Below the pieces are notes generated by a model, which was given only the letters and a program-made list of their open reading frames with translations, did no database searches and was not told the origin of the DNA. 64,000 nt of DNA. Origin: Salipiger marinus (lineage in GTDB: Bacteria > Pseudomonadota > Alphaproteobacteria > Rhodobacterales > Rhodobacteraceae). Positions 42,042 through 50,878 of the stretch are shown here, one piece after another. The position numbers and the translations under genes are program-made. Location: assembly GCF_900100085.1 (NCBI RefSeq), contig NZ_FNEJ01000005.1, positions 1-64,000 of the forward strand, given 5' to 3'. Numbering within the stretch: position 1 is the stretch's first letter; every line of letters begins with the position of its first letter.

Positions 42042-42449
42042 ACAAGGCCCCGCCCCCGCCTTTCCGCGACGCCCCGACCAATGCCGCCAGCATCGCGGAA
42101 CTGAAGACGATGATCCCCCATGTCCCCAGCTCTTGCGGTGTGCCGGTGGGGGTGGAATGCCGCCGCGTCGCCAACTGCGGGCTGGTCGAAGAGGGACTGC
42201 AGGCATGACCCCCGGAAAGCCTTGCACCCGGAACGCGGGCGGGCGGGGCTCCTCGGCCTGCCTGCCCGCCCCAAGGCTCTGCCCAAGTTTCGGGTCGGGC
42301 CCGCACCGTCTGCCCGATCTTCGGGCACAGCCTTGGCAAGACGCGCCACGCCGCCAGAAAAAAATGTTAGACAGGTCCATTACGCCTTGAATGGGGCATC
42401 GCGCCTTCTGCCCTCCGTCCCGGGCAGGCGCGCAGGATATGGACCGCCC
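42042..42449. other. Intergenic region with a GC-rich hairpin
   Basis: About 410 bp between tetR and the next lysR. It contains an inverted repeat GGGCGGGC/GCCCGCCC (42237-42244 and 42264-42271) that may end the tetR transcript. One frame can be read to a GLVEEGLQA stop at about 42208 but resembles no family. No gene is called. Confidence 0.45.
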
Positions 42450-43388
42450 ATGCTGAATGTCCGACAGATCGAGGCCTTCAAGGCCGTCATCGAAACCGGC
42501 ACGGTCAGCCGCGCCGCCGCGCGGCTCTGCGTGTCCCAGCCCGCGATCAGCAAGCTGATCCAGCATCTGGAGCAGGATACCGGGCTGGAGCTTTTTGAAC
42601 GCAGCCCCGGACGCATCCGGCCCACCGGCGATGCGCTGCTGCTGTTCGAGGAGATCAGCCGCCTCTATCGCGGGCTGGAGCGGCTGGAAACGGCGGCCTT
42701 CGACATCCGCAACAGCAACGGCACCATGCTGACCATCGGCGTGATGCCTGCGCTGTCGACCGGGTTCATTCAGGATCTGATCGTGGAATACCAGACCGCG
42801 AACAGCAGCGCGCGGGTCGCCCTGCACGCGCGCAGCACGATGAAAATCGCCGACATGCTGATTTCCGGCGGGCTCGACATCGGCCTGTCCTCCCATCCGG
42901 TCGACGATCCGGAGATCGAGCTGATCCCGCTCGACCGCCGCCCCTATGTCTGCGTCATGCCGCATGGCCACCCGCTGGCCGCGCGCGCGGCGCTGACGCC
43001 GCAGGATCTGGCCGGGATCCGCTTCATCAACTTCACGCCGACCTCGGATGTCCGGGCGCAGATCGACGAGATCTTCTCCTCTGCCGGGGTGCAGCGCGAC
43101 ATCGTGACAGAAGCCTCCATGGCGCCCAGCATCTGCGCCATGGTGGCGCGCGGATCGGGCGTGGCGCTGCTCAACCCGCTTTACCTTGGCGCCTTCACCG
43201 AACTGGTGACCTGCCGCCCCTTCACGCCCACGGTCAGCTCCGAAGTGTCGCTGCTGCTGTCCCGCCACCGGCCCCGCACCTCGCAGGTGGCGCGGTTCAT
43301 CGATCTGGCCCGGGCCCATGCCGAAAGCCTGAGCCCGGCGCTTGGCACGCCGCTGCCCGGCACCGGCCGGGTCACCGCCACCTCCTGA
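42450..43388 (+). CDS. LysR-family regulator upstream of the first ABC-LLM operon
   Basis: A 312-residue LysR protein. HTH at residues 1-60 (MLNVRQIEAFKAVIETGTVS, then VSQPAISKLIQHLEQDTGLE); effector domain with LTIGVMPALSTGFIQDLIVE, DIGLSSHPVDDPEIELIPL and MVARGSGVALLNPLY. It resembles the OccR/NocR-like subgroup that regulates uptake of amino-acid derivatives. A terminator and 200 bp separate it from the ABC operon on the same strand, which is its likely target. Confidence 0.85.
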   Translation: MLNVRQIEAFKAVIETGTVSRAAARLCVSQPAISKLIQHLEQDTGLELFERSPGRIRPTGDALLLFEEISRLYRGLERLETAAFDIRNSNGTMLTIGVMPALSTGFIQDLIVEYQTANSSARVALHARSTMKIADMLISGGLDIGLSSHPVDDPEIELIPLDRRPYVCVMPHGHPLAARAALTPQDLAGIRFINFTPTSDVRAQIDEIFSSAGVQRDIVTEASMAPSICAMVARGSGVALLNPLYLGAFTELVTCRPFTPTVSSEVSLLLSRHRPRTSQVARFIDLARAHAESLSPALGTPLPGTGRVTATS

Positions 43389-43411
43389 CCGCGCCGCCCG
43401 CAGGGGAAAGG

Positions 43412-43436
43412 CCCCGCCAGCCCGGCGGGGTCTTTC
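43412..43436 (+). terminator. Intrinsic terminator after lysR
   Basis: Stem CCCCGCC/GGCGGGG with loop AGCCC, followed by TCTTTC, 24 bp behind the stop. It separates lysR from the ABC operon. Confidence 0.75.
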
Positions 43437-43598
43437 GGCATGGGACCAGCCCGCCCATAACCTGAGTTTCGCGCATAGCAATTATTTGGAATTTGACCGA
43501 AGAGGTCGCCGCATCCCAACCTGAGACCATGAGAACCCCCTGAAATCATCGCTCCGCAGGTGCGCAGTCGCGCCCCGCGGCAACGGGAGAGCCTTGGC

Positions 43599-44567
43599 TT
43601 GCTGGTCACCCAATTCATCATCCGCCGTCTGGTCTTTTCGATCTTCCTGCTGTTCGGCGTCAGCGTCATCGTCTTTGCGCTGGTCAATGCCGTGGGCAAT
43701 CCGATCGAGATCCTGCTGGCCGAACGCCCCGGCATCAGCCAGCAGGCCATCGACCAGATGACCGCCTATTACGGGCTCGATCAGCCCGCGACGACACGCT
43801 ACCTGATGTGGGCGGGAAACCTGCTGCAGGGCGATTTCGGCACCTCCATCATCTACAACCAGCCGGTCTGGCAGATGATGACAAGCTGGGGGCTGGAAAC
43901 CCTCAAGATACAGGTGCCCGGCATCCTGATCGCGCTCGCGCTGGCCACGGCCATGGCGGTGACGGCGGCGATGCGTCAATACAGCCGCGTCGATTTCGGC
44001 GTGATGGCCAGCGCCATGCTGGGCCAGTCGCTGCCGGGCTTCTTCGTCGGCATCCTGCTGATCCTGATCTTTTCCTACTGGCTGGGCATCTTCCCGTCTT
44101 ACGGCGCCTATTCCATGCGCTCCCCGCTCTGGGGCAGCCATCTGCTGGACGCGCTCTGGCACATGGTGCTGCCGGTGGCGATGCTGACCTTCTTCAACAC
44201 CGCCGCGCTGACGCTGCTGATGCGGTCCAACCTCGTGGACATCCTGCGCCACGATTTTGTCACCGCCGCCCGGGCCAGCGGCCTGCCGGAACGGCGCATC
44301 ATCTACGGCCATGCGCTGCGCAACGCGCTGATCCCGGTGCTGACCTATCTGTCGCTGCTCTTTGGCCTGATGCTGGGCACGGCGCCGGTGACCGAGACTG
44401 TCTTCACATGGCCCGGTGTCGGCTACCTTTATATCAACGCGATCCAGCAGCTCGACTATCCGGTGATCCTTGGCGTCACCATGGCCATCGCGGTGATGCT
44501 GGTCGTCGTCACGCTGCTGACCGACATCGCCTACGTCCTCATCGACCCCCGCATCAGATTGGACTGA
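43599..44567 (+). CDS. Dipeptide/oligopeptide-type ABC permease (DppB-like)
   Basis: A 322-residue inner-membrane permease with six helices. It has QFIIRRLVFSIFLLFGVSVI, the ALPGFF-like SLPGFFVGILLILIFSYWLG, and the ATPase-contact EAA loop ARASGLPERRIIYGHALRNA. No ATG is near. The TTG at 43599 has GGGAGAG about seven bases ahead and gives the usual short N-terminus; a GTG at 43560 is the alternative. First gene of a six-gene operon ending with an LLM monooxygenase. Confidence 0.88.
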   Translation: MLVTQFIIRRLVFSIFLLFGVSVIVFALVNAVGNPIEILLAERPGISQQAIDQMTAYYGLDQPATTRYLMWAGNLLQGDFGTSIIYNQPVWQMMTSWGLETLKIQVPGILIALALATAMAVTAAMRQYSRVDFGVMASAMLGQSLPGFFVGILLILIFSYWLGIFPSYGAYSMRSPLWGSHLLDALWHMVLPVAMLTFFNTAALTLLMRSNLVDILRHDFVTAARASGLPERRIIYGHALRNALIPVLTYLSLLFGLMLGTAPVTETVFTWPGVGYLYINAIQQLDYPVILGVTMAIAVMLVVVTLLTDIAYVLIDPRIRLD

Positions 44568-44570
44568 TCC

Positions 44571-45506
44571 ATGGCCTCCATCGACCATATCTCCGCCGCC
44601 GGCACGGCGCGGACAGACAAACCGCGCGGCATGTGGGCGCAGGGCTGGGCGCGCTTCCGCCGCAACCGGACCGGCATGCTGGGGCTGGGACTGGTCAGCT
44701 TCGTCGTGCTGGTGGCGATCCTGTCGCCGCTGATCGCGCCCTATGCCGCCAATGACCAGTCGGCGATGATGAATTTCGGCTCGCGCAGCGGTCCAAGCCT
44801 TGCCCATCCCTTCGGCACGGACCGGATGGGGTATGACGTGCTGACCCGGATCGTCTATGGCGCCCCCACGGCGCTGGCGGTCGGGCTGGGCACCATGCTT
44901 GTCGCCTCGGTGCTGGGGCTGCTGATCGGCGGCATCAGCGGCTATGTCGGGGGCTGGGCCGACGAGGTGATGATGCGCCTCACCGAATTCTTTCTGGTGC
45001 TGCCGGTCTTCGTGGTGATCCTTGCGGTGGTGCGGCTCTTCGGCGTGATCGTCGTGGGCACGCCGCTGGAGGACATCCCCTATCTCAACCTGACCACCAT
45101 CGTGCTGCTGCTGGGGCTGTTCGGCTGGCCCCCCATCGCGCGGATCGCCCGGGCGGAATTCATGCGGCTGAAAAGCATGGAATTCGTCGAGGCCGCGCGC
45201 TGCATCGGCGCCACCCGGTCGGACATCCTGCTGCGCCACATCCTGCCCAATGCCATGCCGTCGCTGGTGGTGGTGATCGCGCTCGGCATCGGCTCGGCCA
45301 TCCTGTCAGAGGCGATGGTCAGCTTTCTGGGCTTCGGCGACCCCGAGGCGATCAGCTGGGGCCAGCTGCTTTATTTCAACTATGCGCAGCTCAAGGTGTC
45401 GCCCTGGGCCTCCATCGCGCCAAGCACGGCGATCTTCATCACCGTTCTGGGCTTCAACCTTCTTGCAGATGGGCTGTCCGATGCTTTCAACCCCCGTGTC
45501 AAATAA
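44571..45506 (+). CDS. Dipeptide/oligopeptide-type ABC permease (DppC-like)
   Basis: A 311-residue partner permease. It has RRNRTGMLGLGLVSFVVLVA, the periplasmic HPFGTDRMGYDVLTRIVYGA typical of DppC/OppC, and the EAA loop EAARCIGATRSDILLRHILP. It starts 3 bp behind the DppB gene and overlaps the DppD start by 26 bp. Confidence 0.9.
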   Translation: MASIDHISAAGTARTDKPRGMWAQGWARFRRNRTGMLGLGLVSFVVLVAILSPLIAPYAANDQSAMMNFGSRSGPSLAHPFGTDRMGYDVLTRIVYGAPTALAVGLGTMLVASVLGLLIGGISGYVGGWADEVMMRLTEFFLVLPVFVVILAVVRLFGVIVVGTPLEDIPYLNLTTIVLLLGLFGWPPIARIARAEFMRLKSMEFVEAARCIGATRSDILLRHILPNAMPSLVVVIALGIGSAILSEAMVSFLGFGDPEAISWGQLLYFNYAQLKVSPWASIAPSTAIFITVLGFNLLADGLSDAFNPRVK

Positions 45507-46518
45507 ACCCGCGCCGCAATCCGAACCGCTGCTGGACGTGCGCGGCCTGTCGGTCAGCTTCGGGCGCGGCACCAGCGCCGTGCCCGTGGTGATGGGTGTC
45601 GATCTGCGCGTGGGACGGCAGGAGACGCTGTGCCTTGTGGGCGAAAGCGGGTCGGGGAAATCCGTCACCTCGCTGGCGCTGATGGCTCTGGCACCGGGCG
45701 GGGCGGAGATCACCGGCGGGCAGGTGCTGTTCGAGGGGCAGGATCTGACCGCGATGGGTCCGGCGGCGCTTGGCAAGGTGCGCGGGCGGCGGATGGCCAT
45801 GGTGTTCCAGAACCCGGCGCATTCGCTGAACCCGATCCTGACCGTGGGCAAGCAGCTTGGCGAGATCTATGCATGGCACACCCGGGCCAACCGGCGCGAG
45901 ACCCGCGAGCGTGTCGCCGATCTGCTGCGGCAGGTGGGGATCACCGATGCGCATGGGCGGCTGGACCAGTTCCCGCACGAGCTGTCCGGCGGGATGAAAC
46001 AGCGCGTCTGCATCGCCCGCGCCCTGCTCTGCGATCCGGCGCTGATCCTTGCCGACGAGCCGACCACCAATCTTGACGTGACGATTCAGGCGCAGATCCT
46101 CGATCTGCTCGACGAGATCAAGGAGACCTTCCGCACCTCCATCCTGCTGGTGACCCATGACATGGGTGTGGTGGCGCGGATGGCCGACCGGATCTCTGTC
46201 ATGTATGCCGGGCGCATCTGCGAAAGTGGCGAGGCGCGCGCGGTGTTCCGCGATCCGCAGCATCCCTATACCCGCGCGCTGCTGGACAGCACGCCGCGCA
46301 TCGACATGCGCTACGAGCCGGGCGCGCGCGATCTGCCCGCCATCGGCGGACGCCCCCCCAATCCGGCGCAGCGGCCGGACGGCTGCCAGTTCCACCCGCG
46401 CTGCGCCGAGGCGGGCGAGGACTGCCGCGCCCTGCTGCCGCGCATGACCGCCAGTGGACCCGGCCACGCGGTCAGCTGCCTGCGCCGTGGCTCCCGGGTC
46501 GAGGAGAACGCCGCATGA
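45481..46518 (+). CDS. Dipeptide-type ABC ATPase (DppD-like)
   Basis: A 345-residue ATPase. Walker [15 protein letters not shown]-loop [12 protein letters not shown], signature [16 protein letters not shown], Walker [14 protein letters not shown] and H-loop VTHDMGVVA, then the oligopeptide C-terminal domain with [15 protein letters not shown], Cys residues typical of an OppD/F iron-sulfur or metal site. All catalytic motifs are intact. Overlaps both neighbours. Confidence 0.92.
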   Translation: MLSTPVSNKPAPQSEPLLDVRGLSVSFGRGTSAVPVVMGVDLRVGRQETLCLVGESGSGKSVTSLALMALAPGGAEITGGQVLFEGQDLTAMGPAALGKVRGRRMAMVFQNPAHSLNPILTVGKQLGEIYAWHTRANRRETRERVADLLRQVGITDAHGRLDQFPHELSGGMKQRVCIARALLCDPALILADEPTTNLDVTIQAQILDLLDEIKETFRTSILLVTHDMGVVARMADRISVMYAGRICESGEARAVFRDPQHPYTRALLDSTPRIDMRYEPGARDLPAIGGRPPNPAQRPDGCQFHPRCAEAGEDCRALLPRMTASGPGHAVSCLRRGSRVEENAA

Positions 46519-47537
46519 CCGGCCCCCTGCCCTTCCCCGCCCGCGACCTGCTGGAGGTGCGCGGCCTGCAGAAACTTTATCCGGTCAGTCGGCGCGGCAT
46601 GTTCCGCCGCCACCGCATCGGCGAGATCCGCGCCGTGGATGACATCTCGTTCAGCGTGGCGCGGGGCCAGACGCTGGGGCTGGTCGGCGAAAGCGGCTGC
46701 GGCAAGTCGACCACGGCCCGGGCGATCCTGCACCTGATCGACGCCAGCGGCGGCGAGGTCCGGCTGGGCGGGCAGGATCTGCTGCAGACGCTGCGCGGAC
46801 CGGACCGCAAGGCCGAACTGGCGATGCGGCGGCGCGTGCAATACGTGTTTCAGGATCCCTACCTGTCGCTGAACCCGCGCTGGACCATCGCGCAGACCCT
46901 GTCGGAACCGCTGCGGGTGCATGACCTGCTGCCCCGGCCCGCGTGGCGGGACAGGGTGATCGAACTGCTCGACCTTGTGGGGCTGGAGCCGCATCACGCC
47001 GACCGCTACCCGCACGAGTTTTCGGGCGGCCAGCGGCAGCGCGTCGGCATCGCGCGGGCGCTGGCGGTGGATCCCGAACTGCTGATCCTCGACGAGCCGG
47101 TGTCGTCGCTCGACGTGTCGGTGCGGGCACAGATCCTGAACCTGCTGGCGCGGCTGCAGGCGGAACTGGGGCTGACCTACCTGTTCATTTCGCATGATCT
47201 CAGCTCGGTGCGGTTCCTCAGCACCCGTGTCGCAGTGATGTATCTGGGCAAGATCGTCGAGATCGCCGATGTGGACCGTCTGTTCGAGGCGCCGCGCCAC
47301 CCCTACAGCCGCGCCCTGCTCAGCGCGATCCCGGTGCCCGATCCCGACCGCCCTTCGGCGCGCAACACCCTGCTGGGAGAGATCCCCAGCGCGATGAACA
47401 TGCCTGCCGCCTGCCGCTTTCACACCCGCTGTCCCCGCGCCAGCGCGGTCTGCAAGGCGCATGAACCCCCGATGGAACCCGGCCCGCAGGGCAGCGCGCT
47501 GGCCTGCCACCACCCGCTGGAGCCCCCCGCGCCCTGA
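46515..47537 (+). CDS. Dipeptide-type ABC ATPase (DppF-like)
   Basis: A 340-residue second ATPase: Walker A GESGCGKSTTARAIL, Q-loop VFQDPYLSLNPRW, signature EFSGGQRQRVGIARAL, Walker B LLILDEPVSSLDVS and H-loop SHDLSSVRFL, with the C-terminal ACRFHTRCPRASAVC. It pairs with DppD to power import. Start overlaps the DppD stop by 4 bp. Confidence 0.92.
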   Translation: MTGPLPFPARDLLEVRGLQKLYPVSRRGMFRRHRIGEIRAVDDISFSVARGQTLGLVGESGCGKSTTARAILHLIDASGGEVRLGGQDLLQTLRGPDRKAELAMRRRVQYVFQDPYLSLNPRWTIAQTLSEPLRVHDLLPRPAWRDRVIELLDLVGLEPHHADRYPHEFSGGQRQRVGIARALAVDPELLILDEPVSSLDVSVRAQILNLLARLQAELGLTYLFISHDLSSVRFLSTRVAVMYLGKIVEIADVDRLFEAPRHPYSRALLSAIPVPDPDRPSARNTLLGEIPSAMNMPAACRFHTRCPRASAVCKAHEPPMEPGPQGSALACHHPLEPPAP

Positions 47538-47587
47538 TGAGGCGCGGCAAAGATGACCCCCACAAAACCGACAACAGGGAAAAGACC

Positions 47588-49327
47588 ATGCAAGTGAACC
47601 AGACACGACGGAATTTCCTCAAGACCACCGGTGCTGCGGCAACCGCGCTGGCGGGCGGCGCCGGAACCATGGCCCACGCTCAGGCGCCGTTCTTCCGCAT
47701 GTACATGATGATCCCCAACAACCAGCCCGCCCGGATGATCTGGGGCACGCTGGCGGCGCAGCAAATCTCCAAACTGGGCATCGACGTGCAGTCCAGCTAT
47801 GTGCCGTGGTCGGTGATCACCCCGCGCCGCACCAATGGCGAGGGCAAGCCCCATGCCGACGGCGGCTGGGATGCCTATCTGGAGCGCTATTACTACAATT
47901 CGATCACGCCGGTGCCGAACAACCTGTTCTCGTCCACGGCCTTTCCGCCGAACGGGCAGAATTTCTACTATGTCGATGATCCGGAAATCGACGCCTCGCT
48001 TGCCGATTACGCCGCCGCCCGCGAGGAAGCCCCCCGCATGGAGGCGATCACCCGCTTCCAGAAGCGCTGGTATGACATCCAGCCGATGACCATCCTGTTC
48101 TACCCCGAGGACGTGATCGCCACCAATCCCAAGCTTTCGGGGTTTTCGGGCACCACCTTCAATCCGGTGTTCTTCCCCGATCCCGAAAACTGGACCATCG
48201 CGGATGCGGGCGACGAGGCCAGCGCGGCCTTCGCCTCGTGGCAGCCGCCGCAGAACCTGACGCCGATGTATACGGGCGGTTATTCCGACGCCAATGTCTT
48301 TGGCCCGGTGTTCAACCGGCTTTATGAATACAAGGACTGGGACAGCAAAGAGATCCAGCCGGCGCTGGCCACCGGCCACACCGTGTCCGAGGACGGGCGG
48401 CACTGGGTCATCACGCTGCGTGAAGGCGTGCGCTGGCACAGCGGCGAGGAATTCACCGCCGAGGATGTGGTGTTCACATGGGCGATGATCCTGAACGAGG
48501 CCTATGCCTCGCCCTTCAACGCGCCGTTCAAGGAGATCTTCGCCTCGCCCGAGGCGTTCAGCGCCACCGGCAAATACGAGGTCACCGTGGATCTGCCCAA
48601 ATTTACGGTGCAGTTCGAACACTGGGTGATGAACGCGATGCAGGTGATGCCGAAACACGTGCTGGAAGGCATCGCCCCCGAAGATCTGCGCGCCCATCCG
48701 TTCAACACATGGAACGGCACCTATGATGTCACGCTGTCGGACGGATCGACCTATTCCGCGAAGGGCGGCGTGGGCACCGGCCCGTGGATCAGCGAGGGTC
48801 AGGACCAGATGCGCAACACCTTCGTCTACACGAAGAACCCCGATTACTGGAAAGAGACGCCGGGCAATGTCACCACCTATTATCTGGTGAACATCCAAGG
48901 GTCGGATGCGGTGCTGTCGGCACTGCGCGCGGGAGAGATCGACGCGCATGATCCCATGTATGACATCGGATCGCTTGTCGACACGATCGACCCGTCATGG
49001 GGCAAGGTGCAGACCTATGACAGCTACAAGTGGCAGCATGTCTGCTACAACCTGAGGCACCCGATTTTTGGCACCGGTGTCGACACGCCCCTTGGCCGCG
49101 AGGATCCGTCCCGTGCGGCAGAGGCTGCGGCCTATGTCCGGCAGGCCTTCAGCCATGCGATGCCGCGCGAACAGATCGTGCAGGAAATCGCCAGCGGCTT
49201 TGGCGCGCCCGGCACGGTGCCGATGCCCTTCACCGCACCGGAATACGCGGCGGATCTGCTCAAGCCCATCGAGTACGATCTCGAAATCGCGCGCGAATTC
49301 ATGACCAAGGCCGGTTACGTCTACTGA
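47588..49327 (+). CDS. Dipeptide-type ABC substrate-binding protein, apparently circularly permuted
   Basis: A 579-residue exported protein with a Tat-like signal (QTRRNFLKTTGAAATALAGG, cut near AHAQA). Segment A (residues about 33-201: FFRMYMMIPNNQPARMIWGT, LAAQQISKLGIDVQSSYVPW, ITRFQKRWYDIQPMTILFYP) is what normally ENDS an SBP_bac_5 protein. A linker follows. Segment B (about 226-579: GYSDANVFGPVFNRLYEYKD, HTVSEDGRHWVITLREGVRW, GVGTGPWISEG, VRQAFSHAMPREQIVQ, IAREFMTKAGYVY) is what normally BEGINS it, and it stops where segment A would follow. Both halves look intact, so it probably folds. It is in frame, in the middle of the operon. Confidence 0.8.
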   Translation: MQVNQTRRNFLKTTGAAATALAGGAGTMAHAQAPFFRMYMMIPNNQPARMIWGTLAAQQISKLGIDVQSSYVPWSVITPRRTNGEGKPHADGGWDAYLERYYYNSITPVPNNLFSSTAFPPNGQNFYYVDDPEIDASLADYAAAREEAPRMEAITRFQKRWYDIQPMTILFYPEDVIATNPKLSGFSGTTFNPVFFPDPENWTIADAGDEASAAFASWQPPQNLTPMYTGGYSDANVFGPVFNRLYEYKDWDSKEIQPALATGHTVSEDGRHWVITLREGVRWHSGEEFTAEDVVFTWAMILNEAYASPFNAPFKEIFASPEAFSATGKYEVTVDLPKFTVQFEHWVMNAMQVMPKHVLEGIAPEDLRAHPFNTWNGTYDVTLSDGSTYSAKGGVGTGPWISEGQDQMRNTFVYTKNPDYWKETPGNVTTYYLVNIQGSDAVLSALRAGEIDAHDPMYDIGSLVDTIDPSWGKVQTYDSYKWQHVCYNLRHPIFGTGVDTPLGREDPSRAAEAAAYVRQAFSHAMPREQIVQEIASGFGAPGTVPMPFTAPEYAADLLKPIEYDLEIAREFMTKAGYVY

Positions 49328-49401
49328 CGGCCCGCCGGACGCGGCGTGGCCCGCGTCCGGCCCCCCTTCCAGAACCGTCCGAACCTATGGAAAGCAGAAC
49401 C

Positions 49402-50772
49402 ATGACCAAAAAGATGATGCGGCTCGGCCTGTCGATGCGCGGGCTTGGATACCACCCCGCCGCGTGGCGTCACCCCGATGTGCCGGTCAATGGCGCCAGC
49501 GAGATCGAGCATTACCACACCGTCGCCCGCCATGCCGAACGCGGCAAGATCGACATGATCTTTTTCGCCGATGGCGCGGGCGTGCGGGCCAAAGACACGC
49601 CTAAGGGCTCGCTGGCGCGGCTGGGGCAGTACATCACCGACATCGAACCCACGGTGCTGCTGGCCTCGATCTCGGCGGTGACCACGCATCTGGGGCTCGT
49701 GACCACGGCATCCACCGCCTATAACGAACCCTATAACCTTGCCCGCCGCTTTGCGGGGCTGGACCTGATGAGCCATGGCCGCGCCGGGTGGAACATCGTG
49801 GCCTCATGGTCGAACGAGGAGGCCAAGAATTTCGGCCTTGAACAGGTGCGCGACTATGGCGAGCGCTACGAGCGCGCCGCCGAATGCGCCGAGGCGGTGA
49901 CCGGGCTCTGGGACAGCTGGGAAGACGGGGCCTTCGTGCTTGACAAGGAGTCGGGGATCTTCTTCGACGAAAGCCGGATGCACCGGCTGAATTTCGAGGG
50001 CAAACATTTCAAGGTGCGCGGTCCGCTGAACGCCCGGCCTTCGGAGCAGGGGCGGCCCATCGTGGTGCAGGCGGGCAATTCCCCCGCCGGGCGCGACATC
50101 GGCGCCAAGCTGGCCGAGGTGATCTATACCGCGTCCAACACCATCGAGGACGCGCTGACCTATTACGCCGACATGCGCGAGCGGCTGGCGAAGTTCGGTC
50201 GCCCCCCCGATGCGCTGCGGGTGATGCCGGGTTTCCGCACCTATATCGGCAGGACGCGCGAAGAGGCGCAGGAGAAGTTCGAGATGCTGCAGGATCTGAT
50301 CGATCCGGTGGTGGGGCTGTCCTTCCTTGCCGACACGTTCGGCGATCTGTCCGGCCTGCCGCTGGACGAACCGATCCCGGCGGATTTCAAACCCGCAGGC
50401 GACCGGGAAGGGATCAGTGGCTGGGCCGACCGGCTCATCGCGCGGTCCCGTCAGGATGGCAAGACCATCCGCGAGCTTTACCTTGAACAGGCGGGGCAGG
50501 CGTCCAGCAACTACATCGGCACCGCCGCCGACATCGCCGACATCATGGAGGACTGGTTCCACAAGGAGGCCTGCGACGGCTTCAACCTGACCGTGCCCCA
50601 CCTGCCCGGCGGGGCTGCCGATGTGTCCGACCTGCTGGTGCCCGAACTGCAGCGCCGGGGGCTGTTCCGCACCGAATACGAAGGGCGCACCCTGCGCGAG
50701 AACCTTGGCCTGCCGCCGCATCGCAACCGCTATACCGGCGCCGACCGGGTGCGCGAGGCCTCTATCGCCTGA
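49402..50772 (+). CDS. LLM-class flavin-dependent monooxygenase, NtaA/SnaA/DszA/SoxA family
   Basis: A 456-residue TIM-barrel FMNH2-dependent monooxygenase. It shows AWRHPDVPVNGASEIEHYHT, AERGKIDMIFFADG, TTASTAYNEPYNLARRFAGL, DLMSHGRAGWNIVASWSNEE, IVVQAGNSPAGRDIGAK and the C-terminal GTAADIADIMEDWFHKEACD. The family oxidises sulfones, chelators or S-alkylated thiols with reduced flavin from a separate reductase; none is encoded here. Last gene of the operon, so its substrate is probably what the ABC system imports. The Met at 49402 is preferred over the Met five codons earlier. Confidence 0.88.
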   Translation: MTKKMMRLGLSMRGLGYHPAAWRHPDVPVNGASEIEHYHTVARHAERGKIDMIFFADGAGVRAKDTPKGSLARLGQYITDIEPTVLLASISAVTTHLGLVTTASTAYNEPYNLARRFAGLDLMSHGRAGWNIVASWSNEEAKNFGLEQVRDYGERYERAAECAEAVTGLWDSWEDGAFVLDKESGIFFDESRMHRLNFEGKHFKVRGPLNARPSEQGRPIVVQAGNSPAGRDIGAKLAEVIYTASNTIEDALTYYADMRERLAKFGRPPDALRVMPGFRTYIGRTREEAQEKFEMLQDLIDPVVGLSFLADTFGDLSGLPLDEPIPADFKPAGDREGISGWADRLIARSRQDGKTIRELYLEQAGQASSNYIGTAADIADIMEDWFHKEACDGFNLTVPHLPGGAADVSDLLVPELQRRGLFRTEYEGRTLRENLGLPPHRNRYTGADRVREASIA

Positions 50773-50803
50773 GATCCGGTGCGGCCCCCGGACCGGGGCA
50801 TGC

Positions 50804-50830
50804 AAAAAGGGCGGACCTGCGGGTCCGCCC
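50804..50830 (-). terminator. Intrinsic terminator between the two convergent ABC-LLM operons
   Basis: Stem GGGCGGACC/GGTCCGCCC with a 4-base loop. On the minus strand it is followed by TTTTT, so it ends the leftward operon; it can also block read-through from the rightward one. A second hairpin (ATGCCGGA/TCCGGCAT) lies between it and the leftward gene's stop. Confidence 0.85.
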
Positions 50831-50878
50831 CAAGGGATGCCGGAAAGAGGGAGCGCCCTCCGGCATCATGCTCTGGCC

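Noticed and set aside
42042-42208. Short plus-strand coding remnant ending GLVEEGLQA
   Set aside because: No family resemblance or start codon; too weak to call.
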